Assembly (NCBI RefSeq): GCF_037154085.1
Contig: NZ_JBANRM010000001.1
Location: forward strand, 372,001 to 436,000
DNA: 64,000 bases
Direction of reading: 5' to 3'
From: Andeanibacterium fulvum
GTDB taxonomy: Bacteria; Pseudomonadota; Alphaproteobacteria; Sphingomonadales; Sphingomonadaceae
In this document: one piece after another, positions 36,304 through 46,500 of the stretch
Position numbering within the stretch: the first letter of the stretch is position 1
Layout of the letters: every line of letters begins with the position of its first letter
Made by a program: the position numbers and the translations under genes
The notes under the pieces: generated by a model
Databases searched by the model: none
What the model was told of the DNA's origin: nothing
What the model saw: the letters and a program-made list of their open reading frames with translations, nothing else

Positions 36304-37741
36304 GATGAAAAGAGCCGTCGCTGCGCTTCTTGCAGCCGCCCTCCCCTTCGCCCTCCCTCTGTCTGGCGCATCGGCCGACGTCGGCAGTTCGATGGACTCG
36401 TTTCTGAACGACGTCGGGGGCGCTGCCAACGTCAACGGACCGACCGCGTTCCAGGGGCAATCTGCCGGCTATTACAGCCTCGGCAATGTCTGGACGCGGT
36501 TCCCGCAGAAGACCACCAACATCGCCAATCTACAGCTGCCGCGCGCCCGCGCCGGTTGCGGCGGCATCGACATCTTTGCCGGGTCCTTCAGCTTCATCAA
36601 CGCGAGCGAGATCGTCGCCATGCTGAAGGCAGTCGCGAACAACGCTGTCGGTTTTGCCTTCAGCCTTGCGATCGACACGGTCTGCCCGGAATGCTCGAAG
36701 ATCATGCAGGAGTTCAGCCAGAAGGCTCAGCTCATGAACAATCTCAACATCAACTCCTGCGAAATGGCGCAGGGTCTGGTGGGCGGGATCTGGCCGAAGG
36801 GCGACCTTGCCGACAAGGCGATCTGCGAAGCGATCGGCAACTCCGAGGGCATCTTCACCGACTATGCCGCGGCCAAGCATGGGTGCGGCACCAGGGGGCA
36901 GCGATCGAGCACGACCGCGCAAGGCTCGGGCAAATATGACGACGTCAATCCCGGTGTGCCGCGAAACTACACCTGGACGATCCTCAAGAAGTCGGCGTTC
37001 TTCTCGCCTGGCGGCCGCTTCGACGAGGAGCTCGCCGAATATGCGATGACGCTGCTGGGCACGATCATCTACGTGCCCCCCAAGGACGACGAGCCGGGCA
37101 AGTTCGTGCCGATCGTCGGCGAGGCATCGTCCACCCTCGTGACTTCGCTGCTGGATGGCACGGCGAATGGCAATGTCCTCATTTTCGACTGCGACGAGCC
37201 GGAAAAGTGCCTCAACCCGGGCTTCAAGTCGCTGAGCCTGCCGGCATCGAAAGCGCTGCGGCCGCGCGTGGCTGCGCTCATCGGCGGTATGGTTCAGGCC
37301 ATCCGCGACGACACCGCGATCAGCGAAGAGCAAAAGGAACTGCTGCAAGTCGCGTCTATCCCTCTCTACAAGATCCTGACCGTCCAGGCGGCCTATGGCC
37401 GGGGCATGCCGACCGACGACCGGGAGACCCTGGCCGAGATCGCCAGTGTCGACCTGCTGTTTGCTGTGCTCGACCGGATCGTGAGCGAGGCGGGCCGCTC
37501 GATGTCGAGCTTCATCGGGGCCGACGAAGCCAAGATCGCCATGTGGCAGAATCAGGTCAATGTCGTGCGTCAGGCGCTCGCTGACCGGCAGGCCAACACG
37601 CATCTCAAGGTCAATGCGGTGCTGCAGATCATCGAGAAGACGGCGTTCATCGAGAACGTGCTGGCCGCCTCGATGTCGCCCGGAATGGCCGCATCGCTGG
37701 ACTGGTCGCGCGGCGTCCAGAACCGCGCCCTCACCCACTGA
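36293..37741 (+). CDS. traH: Conjugal transfer protein TraH
   Basis: Predicted 482 aa from GTG 36293, which has AAGGA upstream and overlaps the traF end; ATG 36305 is an alternative. A signal peptide ends near ASA-DV. The conserved TraH features are the early FQGQSAGYYSLG, a G-C-G-G-I-D-I-F-A-G-S-F-S-F-I-N segment near 90, the C-P-E-C pair near 130, and a C-terminal coiled-coil region. TraH is a periplasmic/outer-membrane pilus-assembly protein. Confidence 0.95.
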   Translation: MTTRMKRAVAALLAAALPFALPLSGASADVGSSMDSFLNDVGGAANVNGPTAFQGQSAGYYSLGNVWTRFPQKTTNIANLQLPRARAGCGGIDIFAGSFSFINASEIVAMLKAVANNAVGFAFSLAIDTVCPECSKIMQEFSQKAQLMNNLNINSCEMAQGLVGGIWPKGDLADKAICEAIGNSEGIFTDYAAAKHGCGTRGQRSSTTAQGSGKYDDVNPGVPRNYTWTILKKSAFFSPGGRFDEELAEYAMTLLGTIIYVPPKDDEPGKFVPIVGEASSTLVTSLLDGTANGNVLIFDCDEPEKCLNPGFKSLSLPASKALRPRVAALIGGMVQAIRDDTAISEEQKELLQVASIPLYKILTVQAAYGRGMPTDDRETLAEIASVDLLFAVLDRIVSEAGRSMSSFIGADEAKIAMWQNQVNVVRQALADRQANTHLKVNAVLQIIEKTAFIENVLAASMSPGMAASLDWSRGVQNRALTH

Positions 37742-37774
37742 CCGGACCAACCACATCCAGGCGGGACAACAGAC

Positions 37775-40477
37775 ATGGTCGAGATTTTCACGGTCGGCGG
37801 CGGGGACTATCTGGTCAACGTCTTCCAGGCGGTCGCCGCCTGGACCGGCAACGGGGGCTACAAGAGCCTGCTCCAGGTGGTGATGGTAATGGGGCTTGGC
37901 CTGTCTGCCATCACCCTCGCGTTCAATCAGGACTGGCGCGCCTGGATAAACTGGTTCCTAGGCGCAACGCTCATCTACTCCTGCCTCATGGTGCCGCGGC
38001 TCGATGTCCATGTGACCGACCGGCTCAATCCGAGCCTTGCCCCGGCCAATGTCAGCAACGTGCCGCTGGGGTTGGCCTTGATGGCGAGCTTTACCAGCCA
38101 GGTCGGCGACTATCTGACGGGCTCGGCAGAAGTGGTGTTCGGCCTGCCTGGGGATCTCAACTATTCGAAAAACGGGATGATCTACGGCGCGCGGCTCTAC
38201 GATGCGACCCGGTCCTTGCGGATTTCCGATCCGGAGTTTGCTGCCAATCTCGACGAGCACTTCCGGCAATGCGTGTTCTACGACGTGTTGCTCGGCCGCT
38301 ACTCGATGAAGGAGCTGGCAGAAAGCGGCGACATCTGGGCGACGATCGCGCCGGGGAGCCAGGCGCGCGCGCAGCGGTTCCTGACCCGGGATGCCACTTC
38401 GGGCCAGGTGAGCTCGAGCATCGTGACCTGCCGCGAGGCCTACGACACGCTCAATGCGCAGTGGGCCGGCCTCGTCGATGCGATGGGATCGGTGTTTGGC
38501 CGTCAGCTTTACCCCAACCAGACGGCTGCGCTCGCCAAGGCGAAGCTCTTTGCCGACCTGCCGGTGGCCTATCAGTACCTCACCGGCGTGTCGGCCAACG
38601 CGACCGAAATCTTCAAGCAGACGCTGACTATCAATGCGATGAGCCAAGCCATGCATTCGATGTCCGGCAGCAGCGGTGCCGGCAATGTCGACGTCTACGC
38701 ACAGACCCGCGCCGACATTCAGACCGAGCGGACCTATGGTTCGATTGCGAGCAATGCGATGAAGTGGGTCCCGCTCCTGAACGTCGTACTGACCGTGCTG
38801 TTCTACGCGCTGTTCCCGGTGCTCTTCCCGCTTTTCCTGCTCCCGAAGACGGGACCTGTCGCACTCAAGGGCTATGTGACAGGCTTCTTCTATCTCGCGG
38901 CCTGGGGGCCGCTGTTCGTAATCCTCCACATGATGCTGATGTACAAGGGCGCGGCCGACATGAGCGCGGTCACGGGCAGCAACGGCCTCAGCCTTGCAAG
39001 CTTTACCGGGATGGCCGACGTCAACAGCGATATCGGTCTGCTGGCCGGCTATCTCATCGCATCGGTGCCGTTCCTGGCAGGGGGTGTGGCCAAGGGCGCC
39101 ATGGCCATCTCGCACCACGCCACGAGCTACCTCAACCCGAGCCAGAACGCGGCCGAGGAAGCGGCCCGGGAAGCGAGTACCGGCAATGTCTCGCTCGGCA
39201 ACACCAGTTTCGAAAACTCGAGTGTCCTCACCCGCCAGTTCGCACAAGGAACGATCGCTCCGAGCTTCACCTATGGCGCGCCGCAGACGCGGACGTTCAG
39301 CGACACCGGGGCAATGACCACGAGCTTTCCGGACGGCAGCTACGATCAGATCCCGACATCCAGCTATCCTTTCACGCCGACGCTGGGCCAGGAGTTCACG
39401 GCGCGCCTTTCGACGATGGCATCGCAGGCCCGCGCCAACAGCGAGACTTATGCCAATGTCGCCACGGAATCGACGACAAGCGCGGTCACGAAGTTCCGCG
39501 AGCTCAGGGACCAGTTCAGCCGGGGCGCATCCTTCGAGAGCGCGACCGGCACCTCGGACTCCGACAGCATCCAGACCGCATTCAGCGAGGTCGATCAGGC
39601 ATCGACCAGTCTGCAGCGGCAATTCGGGCTGTCGCGCAGAGCGGCCGATGACATATCTACGGCATGGTTCCTCGGCGGTGAGGCCGGGGCAAAAGCTGGG
39701 ATTTCTAATGGCGTGCTCTCGGGAAGCGTAGGAGCGAAGGGCGGTGGGACACGCACATGGACCGACAGCGACATCGGCATCGCATCCGAAGACCGTTCCC
39801 GGATCTTTGGAAGCCTGTCCCAGATGTCAGACAGCCGCAATTGGTCGAGCACCCGCGATGGGTTCGTCCGCTCGGTCAGCACCTCATCAAGCTCGTCGAT
39901 CTCGAGCACCGCGAGTGGCATGAGCGCATCGCTGACCGAAGCGCAGAGCTACAGCCGGGAGGCACGCCGAGCTGAGGAGCTCGCCAACCGGCTCGAAAGC
40001 CAGGCGTCCTTCTTCGAAGGAAACAGCGCTGCAGGCAGCCTCAATTTGTCCCAAGCCTACCGCGAATGGGGTCTCAGCGAGATCGAAAGCAACCGCGATT
40101 TCTATGGCAATGCGCGGTTTGACGATGTCACTTTCCAGCTCAGCCCGGAAGGCCAAGCATTGCAGGCAAAGTTCATCGAAAGCTATGCCGAGCAGCTTCG
40201 CGACGGGATCGACGATCGTCTCGTACTCGCCCCAGGACTGCCCGTATCCCGACCGGCTATCTTAAGCGCAGGCTCAGTGCGCGGCCGGGCACAAACCGGC
40301 GGCGGAGGTTCCGGTTCAGTGCCTCGGGTGGGGGGCGGCGATCTTCGTGAAGAGGTGCAAAGGGCTCAGGCGGCCGGTCGCCAGAAGATTACCGGCTCTA
40401 GGGGACGTCTGGACGCGATCACCAAGGGAGCTCAAGGTGCCAATGCAGAAGCAGCGGATGATGTGAAGGAGTGGTGA
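37775..40477 (+). CDS. traG: Conjugal transfer protein TraG
   Basis: Predicted 900 aa, the last gene of the operon. The N-terminal half has several membrane helices (about 20-75, 335-365, 370-395, 420-440), matching the TraG N-terminal domain needed for pilus assembly. The C-terminal periplasmic half (about 470-900) is Ser/Thr/Gln-rich with long helices. It would mediate mating-pair stabilisation and entry exclusion contacts. It is close to plasmid F TraG in length. A perfect 8-bp hairpin overlaps the stop codon. A TraD coupling protein does not follow, unlike plasmid F. Confidence 0.94.
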   Translation: MVEIFTVGGGDYLVNVFQAVAAWTGNGGYKSLLQVVMVMGLGLSAITLAFNQDWRAWINWFLGATLIYSCLMVPRLDVHVTDRLNPSLAPANVSNVPLGLALMASFTSQVGDYLTGSAEVVFGLPGDLNYSKNGMIYGARLYDATRSLRISDPEFAANLDEHFRQCVFYDVLLGRYSMKELAESGDIWATIAPGSQARAQRFLTRDATSGQVSSSIVTCREAYDTLNAQWAGLVDAMGSVFGRQLYPNQTAALAKAKLFADLPVAYQYLTGVSANATEIFKQTLTINAMSQAMHSMSGSSGAGNVDVYAQTRADIQTERTYGSIASNAMKWVPLLNVVLTVLFYALFPVLFPLFLLPKTGPVALKGYVTGFFYLAAWGPLFVILHMMLMYKGAADMSAVTGSNGLSLASFTGMADVNSDIGLLAGYLIASVPFLAGGVAKGAMAISHHATSYLNPSQNAAEEAAREASTGNVSLGNTSFENSSVLTRQFAQGTIAPSFTYGAPQTRTFSDTGAMTTSFPDGSYDQIPTSSYPFTPTLGQEFTARLSTMASQARANSETYANVATESTTSAVTKFRELRDQFSRGASFESATGTSDSDSIQTAFSEVDQASTSLQRQFGLSRRAADDISTAWFLGGEAGAKAGISNGVLSGSVGAKGGGTRTWTDSDIGIASEDRSRIFGSLSQMSDSRNWSSTRDGFVRSVSTSSSSSISSTASGMSASLTEAQSYSREARRAEELANRLESQASFFEGNSAAGSLNLSQAYREWGLSEIESNRDFYGNARFDDVTFQLSPEGQALQAKFIESYAEQLRDGIDDRLVLAPGLPVSRPAILSAGSVRGRAQTGGGGSGSVPRVGGGDLREEVQRAQAAGRQKITGSRGRLDAITKGAQGANAEAADDVKEW

Positions 40478-40493
40478 CTTGAACGGTCACCAC
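40471..40493. terminator. Perfect 8-bp hairpin at the end of traG
   Basis: GTGGTGAC (40471-40478) pairs fully with GTCACCAC (40486-40493) around a 7-base loop. It overlaps the traG stop and the stop of the convergent small gene. There is no U-run on either side, so it may slow or protect transcripts rather than be a strong intrinsic terminator. Confidence 0.45.
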
Positions 40494-40717
40494 AGGCCGA
40501 AGGACGCTCCAGCCAGAAACGCGAAAACTGCGCCAATGACAATAAGGCCGATTATCGTCAGCTTGCGCCCCCAAGGGTCGGCCCACGACTTCTTGATCCT
40601 GTACTCAATTAGGCGATTCTCAAGTAGCGCCTGATCAAGCTCCGACAGACCCTCCCAATTCCGGGATGCAGGTCGGTTGCCAGGATCGATGTCAAAGTTG
40701 TTCATGATCGCATTCAT
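40487..40717 (-). CDS. Small single-pass membrane protein
   Basis: Predicted 75 aa from ATG 40717, chosen because AGGAG lies eight bases upstream. The first ~50 residues are polar and charged, with a helix E-L-D-Q-A-L-L-E-N-R-L-I-E-Y. One C-terminal membrane segment follows (LTIIGLIVIGAVFAFLAGA). It lies downstream of the helicase gene in the same direction after about 100 bp and converges on traG. It resembles small ICE entry-exclusion or holin-like proteins only in layout. No family is recognised. Confidence 0.6.
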   Translation of the reverse strand: MNAIMNNFDIDPGNRPASRNWEGLSELDQALLENRLIEYRIKKSWADPWGRKLTIIGLIVIGAVFAFLAGASFGLW

Positions 40718-40818
40718 CTCGCCGCTCCTTGGAACATAGCAGAAACGAGGACAGTAACCAGCAAAACATGCCCCGCACCGGGGAGTGCGCAGCCTCTCCT
40801 CCAATTCGGTCTAGGCCG

Positions 40819-43500
40819 TCACGTATCGGCACCTTGATCCGTCAAGAGCATTAACTCGCTTCGGATGCCTGGACGGGTCATCATGTCCGCGACAGTTGGC
40901 AAACTTTGCGACATTGCATCAAGGAGATCGGCCTCTAATGCCCGCATTTGCGAGATATCGATTTCAGGCGGCTTCGGACTGTCCGAGCGACCTAACGTGT
41001 TCAATAACTGAAGGACTTCCCAATCTCGAAGAATATGGACCTGAGCTGCGTTATCGCGCCAAGCACCTAGGATAATTCGAGTAACCGAGTGGTCCTGGCC
41101 AGTGACCTGATCCTCAACTGAAGCGATAAGCAAAGGAGCGGGCAATCGCGTGCAGGTCGCCAGAGCCGATTGGAGGTTTTCCCCTTCCTTCAGCGCTCGA
41201 TCGAAAAGCGTGTGCCCCACACCGACAAGACGGACTGGGCCTTCGCCATTGCCTAAGCGAGCATTGCGATCAAACAGGAGCCCCTTGTACCGATCCTGCA
41301 TGGCGTAGTCTTCGTCGGCCCATTTCTCCGGCGTCAGAACGTCTAGACCATCGTCCCTCCGGAAAATGCGCCGCCCTTTCGATTCCATCACCATCGAGAA
41401 GAATCGTTCGAGATCAGGGAGATCAACCTGCGGAAGATTTCTTCCAACCTGGGCAAAGTCAAAGCGAGTAACATTGCCAAGCATGGTCTTGACCTTATCG
41501 ACTAGGTCTTCTCCGCCAATGGTCGCCGATTCCCGGTCGAACCATCGATCGAGGCTCTCTCGCGGCTGGGTCTGGCCTGCAGCAAAAATCTTCTCAAAAG
41601 CGCTTGGACCAGTCATGCCAATGACGAGCTGGCTGATGTCTTCTCGCTCATCCATTGCCTCGTCCAAGGTGCGCTGGATTCGCTCGAGCTTGGCGTTCAG
41701 GAGGTCCCAAATGCGCGCCTCCACCGTGTCTGGGTTCCTCAGAATGAACACTTGAACCGGCCTTGTCTGTCCGTAGCGCGACAGACGGCCGACACGCTGA
41801 TGAAGCCGCATGGGATTCCAGGGCATGTCGACATGAATGAGCGTCGCGCAGCGCTCCTGAAGATCGATCCCTTCGCCCGCTGCCTCGGTTGAAACCAGAA
41901 AGCGGATCGTGCCTTGGTTGAAAGCTTCCGCTGCCGCATCGCGCGACCAACTTTTCGGGCCCCGCGAACCGTCCGCCTTGGTGACTTCATCCAAGCGTTC
42001 ATCACCGTTGATGAAGCCGCAGCAACCGTGACCAAATCGAGCATGCAGGGCATCAACCACGAGAGCCTGGGTTGCCTTGTATTCGGTGAAGAGCAGCACT
42101 GGCTCACCGGTGGGCAAATCGCTCGCGATGAGATCAACTAGTCGCTCGATCTTCCGCTCTTGCTGAATGGGGGCGGCCAACGCAAGCAGCTCATCAAGGC
42201 GAGCGATCTCGCCCTCCATGAGTTCGGCGAGCATCTTGCCCCACGCCTCTTCGTCAGCCCGCGCGCGATCGTCCAATGTCTCGTCGTCATCACCTTCCGT
42301 TATGGACACAGAAGGCGTACGAGCCTGCTCAGCAACATCTGCCAGTTTCGCGCGGCGTTTGGTCAAAGCGCTTCGGATCGCAGCAATCGAACTCGCCGCT
42401 AGCTTCTGGAGTGCTATGAGCAAGAGCATCCTCGCGGATTGGGCCCGCCCATCGAGGGTCGATGCATAGGCGCGCCCATCAATGATGAATGCACTCAGCG
42501 TTTCGTAGAATGCGCTCTCTGCTGCACTAAAGGCATATTCCCTTGTTTCCACCGTGACCGGCGTGAAAAGGCGGTTCCCTTTGAGGTCGGTAACGGTCGC
42601 CTTGTTGTTACGGATCATCACATCCGGCAGCTTGGCCAGTTGCTCGTCGATGTCGCGCTCAGGTCCGAACTGATCCGGATCGAGGAGGCTCAACAATGAC
42701 AGAAAGCCGAAGTCCTTGCCCCGATGCGGCGTGCCAGTGAACAGAAGAAGAGAACGGATTCTGTGCCTTTCCTCCAGCGCGCGAAGGAGCTGAAAGGAAA
42801 GGGTCTCTCCTGTGCGTTCATCCGCGTGCAAATGATGCGCTTCATCGACCACGACCGCGTCCCAAGGATCGGCCGCAAGAAACCGGCTGCCTTCAGCCCG
42901 TCCGTCGGCGACTTCGCGGCGCAGCGTGTGGACCGACGCCACCACCATGTTTGCCGTATCCCAGAAATCCACAGCAGGTGTATCAACGGAGCGATCGTAG
43001 ACCTGCAGGCGGATATCAAACATCTGCCGCAGGCGTTTCTGCCATTGGGGCACTAGCTTTGCTGGTGCCAATACCAGCAGGCGGCGAATTTGAGCCCGAG
43101 CAACCAGAGGCATGAGCACCAGACCGGCTTCGATCGTTTTACCCAACCCCACGTCATCGGCGACCAACCAGCGGAACGGGAAAGTTCGATTAACCTTGTG
43201 ACAAACCCAGAGTTGATGCGGGAGCAGCTGGACACGTGATCGAGAAAACACCCCCCACTGATCGTTAACGGACCGGATTGCCATGGCGCTCGCGCGCATC
43301 AATGTCTCCGCACTGTCGTCAAAAGTCCCCGTCGACAGCGCTTGATCTAGCGACCGAGCAAGCGTGAGTTCTGAGCGAAGAACCTGCTGGATCGTCGCGC
43401 CGAAACGCGCAACAACGAATTCTCCTGCATCGGCAATAACTTGGCCCACGCCGTGGCGTGGGTGAGTGACTCTTGCGTCAGCGGCTAGTGCTTCAGGCAT
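40819..43500 (-). CDS. SNF2/RapA-like helicase, partner of the GHKL protein
   Basis: Predicted 893 aa from ATG 43500, which overlaps the end of the giant GHKL gene. The N-terminal ~35 residues have a CarD/Tudor-like V-T-H-P-R-H-G-V-G-Q-V-I motif. SF2 motifs follow: DDVGLGKTIEAGLVL (about 105-120), VVVDEAHHLHADE (about 210), LLLFTGTPHRGKDF (about 255), and the C-terminal STEAAGEGIDLQ and QRVGRLSRYGQTRPVQVF (about 560-600). RapA-like enzymes translocate on double-stranded DNA. No nuclease motif is seen. The tight overlap with the 2405-aa ATPase protein argues for one two-protein system. Confidence 0.9.
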   Translation of the reverse strand: MPEALAADARVTHPRHGVGQVIADAGEFVVARFGATIQQVLRSELTLARSLDQALSTGTFDDSAETLMRASAMAIRSVNDQWGVFSRSRVQLLPHQLWVCHKVNRTFPFRWLVADDVGLGKTIEAGLVLMPLVARAQIRRLLVLAPAKLVPQWQKRLRQMFDIRLQVYDRSVDTPAVDFWDTANMVVASVHTLRREVADGRAEGSRFLAADPWDAVVVDEAHHLHADERTGETLSFQLLRALEERHRIRSLLLFTGTPHRGKDFGFLSLLSLLDPDQFGPERDIDEQLAKLPDVMIRNNKATVTDLKGNRLFTPVTVETREYAFSAAESAFYETLSAFIIDGRAYASTLDGRAQSARMLLLIALQKLAASSIAAIRSALTKRRAKLADVAEQARTPSVSITEGDDDETLDDRARADEEAWGKMLAELMEGEIARLDELLALAAPIQQERKIERLVDLIASDLPTGEPVLLFTEYKATQALVVDALHARFGHGCCGFINGDERLDEVTKADGSRGPKSWSRDAAAEAFNQGTIRFLVSTEAAGEGIDLQERCATLIHVDMPWNPMRLHQRVGRLSRYGQTRPVQVFILRNPDTVEARIWDLLNAKLERIQRTLDEAMDEREDISQLVIGMTGPSAFEKIFAAGQTQPRESLDRWFDRESATIGGEDLVDKVKTMLGNVTRFDFAQVGRNLPQVDLPDLERFFSMVMESKGRRIFRRDDGLDVLTPEKWADEDYAMQDRYKGLLFDRNARLGNGEGPVRLVGVGHTLFDRALKEGENLQSALATCTRLPAPLLIASVEDQVTGQDHSVTRIILGAWRDNAAQVHILRDWEVLQLLNTLGRSDSPKPPEIDISQMRALEADLLDAMSQSLPTVADMMTRPGIRSELMLLTDQGADT

Positions 43501-46500
43501 CGTCATCTTCTGCATCGTCCCAGTTGTTGTCTGGCCACTCGTCGACGTCTGCATCGTGAAGAATCGACACGAGGTCATCGCGGTGCTTGGCAAGTGTGAT
43601 CACGTGCAGTGGCAAATCACCATCGCCATCGAAATGAGCGGCATCACCAATGCGACGCTCTACCGCCCCATACAGGGCGCGTCCCTCGTCGATGCCACGC
43701 TCAAACTGGCCCATGCCGAGCGTGTAAGCGAGGCGGCGGACGCGTTCCGCCGCACTCCAGCCATAAGGCATGATCTGCTCGAATTGCGCCCGAGAATAGA
43801 TACCTTTGCGGCCCAATTCGCGCACAAGCCAGTTGGCGCCAATGCCAAGCGACCTAGCTAGAGGGGCTGCTTCAATGCCCATACGAGCGGCGACGTGAGA
43901 GAATGCCGGTCGCAAATGTCCGCGCAGGCTCACGTCACCCTCTTGGGCGATCACCGCAGGCAATTTGCGGAACAGTCTCTGGTAGCTTTCGAGATGCCGC
44001 GCGATCATGCATAGATCAGGAAGGCATCTGCGCCACATCAGGTAGTTTTCATCGGCATCTGGATCGCTCCAGGCTCGGAGGCGCTCGACAAAAGGCCTCA
44101 GCTCCTCGTCACAAGGATCGATTGTCGCGAGTTCGTGCCACCAGCCATCTTGGATTGCCTTGGTAACAAACTGCCGGGATTGAGCCGGCTTAACCCTCCC
44201 CAGTGTCTGGAAGGTTGCGAGGGAAAGCATGGTGAACCAAGCGGGCTTATCTCCATCAGCGAGGGCTGCTGAGGAAAAATCTTCAGGATACACGGCTCGA
44301 TCGTAGGCAGCCCGCAAATCCCCATGATTGTCGCGCCACCACTGCGCGATCCTTGAGAGCGCCTGCGCAGCGTCAGGTTGCCAGGGGCTGATTGGATCGA
44401 CCGGTGTTGAAGGGAGGCCGAATGAATACCCTAGCTTGGCGAGCAACCGGTTCTTCTCGTCTTGCCTCAGCCCGGCCAGCAAAGGGGAGTTAGCGAGTTC
44501 GTCGACATTGGGTAGCCACTTTGCCGCGCTCGCCAACAGTGCGACGGTCCGATCATCCGCACCGACCAGATAACGAATGAAGGCTTGCTGGCGTGCGGCG
44601 CTGTCACCGGCAGTCTCAGCCCATTTGGCGACAGGTAGCTGACCTGCCTGTTCACGGGCGAAGGCAGCGAGTTCAAAGGCGGCGCCTACGTACTCTGACG
44701 AAAGGCGACCCGAAGGAGGAGCGAATGCAGCCCTGCCTTGTTCATCGTTGTCGCCCAGCGGAAACGCTAGAAGACGAATCTGCTGCCAACTTCCATCTTC
44801 CGCGAGCCAGAACCGCTCGCGCAGCAACTTGCGGAATTCTGATTGTTCCTCACCGGTCATCGCCTGCGAAACTGCTTCCTCGCAAAGACAGGAAATGCGT
44901 CCCGCCAGCCCAGGATCTATGCCCTCGGCTCCAGCAAGGTTTTCGGCCAAGGTCACAACATCCAGTCTTTGACCCGAAGGCAGCCCAACAGATTTCAGAA
45001 GCTGTCCTGTTTCCTCGGTGACAACTGCATTCTTGAATTCCACTTCGGCGAGCAAATTCGAGATCGCAGCTTGAGCATCGCGATCGGCAAGGGCTCCCGA
45101 CAAGCGCCATTTGACATCAGCCGCGCGCGTTGCACCGCCGAAAGCCAGCGGCACCACGGGGCGCTCCGCCCATAGCTTCGCAAGGCCTTGGCCTGACTTG
45201 TGTAGTGACTGTTCGGACCCCTGGCTTGCCAGATCTTGTGCAAAAAGCTGCACTAGCTTCCGCCAAAAATCCTCCCGTCCTTCCGGATCGAGACCTGTCG
45301 CTCGCGCGAAACTTGCCCAGTCAGCAAGACAATGGTCGTAAAAAGCGATGAGCCGTGGCCCAAGAGCAATGCCAAGCCGGGCAAATCGGCTATCCTTCTC
45401 ATCGGCCGTGCCAGACAATTGGGTACGCCCCGGGTCAACCGGAAAGCGGCCTTCCAGAAGCCAGCCCCCCCGGCGACGTTCACCAACGAGCGGGACAAGG
45501 TGCCAAAACTGCGGCACATCATGCGGAAACGAGTAGGGCCCATTACGTCCGAAGGGCAGGAAGAGCCGAAAATCACTCCCTAAATCGAAGCGCAATACGT
45601 GGCGAGTAGCATCGATTGTCAGCCAGCTCACGCCGTCGACAAGAGGATGCTCCTCATGTCGGAACACGGTCTCACCGTCTGGAGCCACCACCTCAATGGA
45701 TGCTTCCTGACCGAGCGCCGCCAAGAACGGAGCCGCATCCCGAAACGCTTCCCATGCGTCTAGCGCATCTCCTGAACGGCCCGGAGCAACCGGAAGTTCG
45801 ATGAGAGTCGCTTTGCGCCCCCTGTCATGGAATGGGGTGACCGTCCTGCTTCCCCCTGCCCAATCTGCAGGGATCATGCCTCCCAAGATCCGGATAGCTA
45901 TGCCTCCGCTGGCGAGGCGAACTTCGTCGGCGAGCATATGCACGGTCTTGAATCCAAGGCCGAAGCGACCGGTTACCCGATCTCCATCTTTGGCAGAGTG
46001 ATTGATGGCGAGCATATTCGAAAGGTCCCGTCGGTGCCCTTCTTCCTCTGCCTTGCGTGGATCGCTCCCTGGTTGATTGATGGGGCGCCCCCAATGGATC
46101 ACTCGCAAGCAAGTGATCACTTGATTCTCATTGTAGATCACTTCTACCCGGAAGCGTCCGATACCGTGCCACTGCGCTTGGGCATCGACAGCATTCTGAT
46201 ACAGTTCGAAAACCACGCGATGGGGAGCATAGCCCATCTCGTCGATCTTCTGGCGGGTGGCTTCGAGAAGCTCCCTCGCCCCGTCGTCCGACTGCGCCGC
46301 TGCCCAAAGTGCGTTGCGCGCCTTGTCCCGGTCGCGTGGTGCGTCGCGATGATAATCATTCAATGCCGCGCGCATTACCGGCCCGGTCTTGATGCCGGCC
46401 AGGCGATCATGAAGCACCTCCTGCAACTCTTCACAGGTGTCTGCGAGCGTGCGCTGATCGCTTGTAAAATAGCTGTCCAAGAGCTCCGACAATGCCGCCT

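Noticed and set aside
37775..40477. Fusion of traG with traD or loss of transfer function
   Set aside because: TraG has normal length and no frameshift; traD is simply not in the window.
40471..40493. Strong intrinsic terminator after traG
   Set aside because: The stem is perfect but no T-run follows on either strand; kept only as a hairpin with modest confidence.
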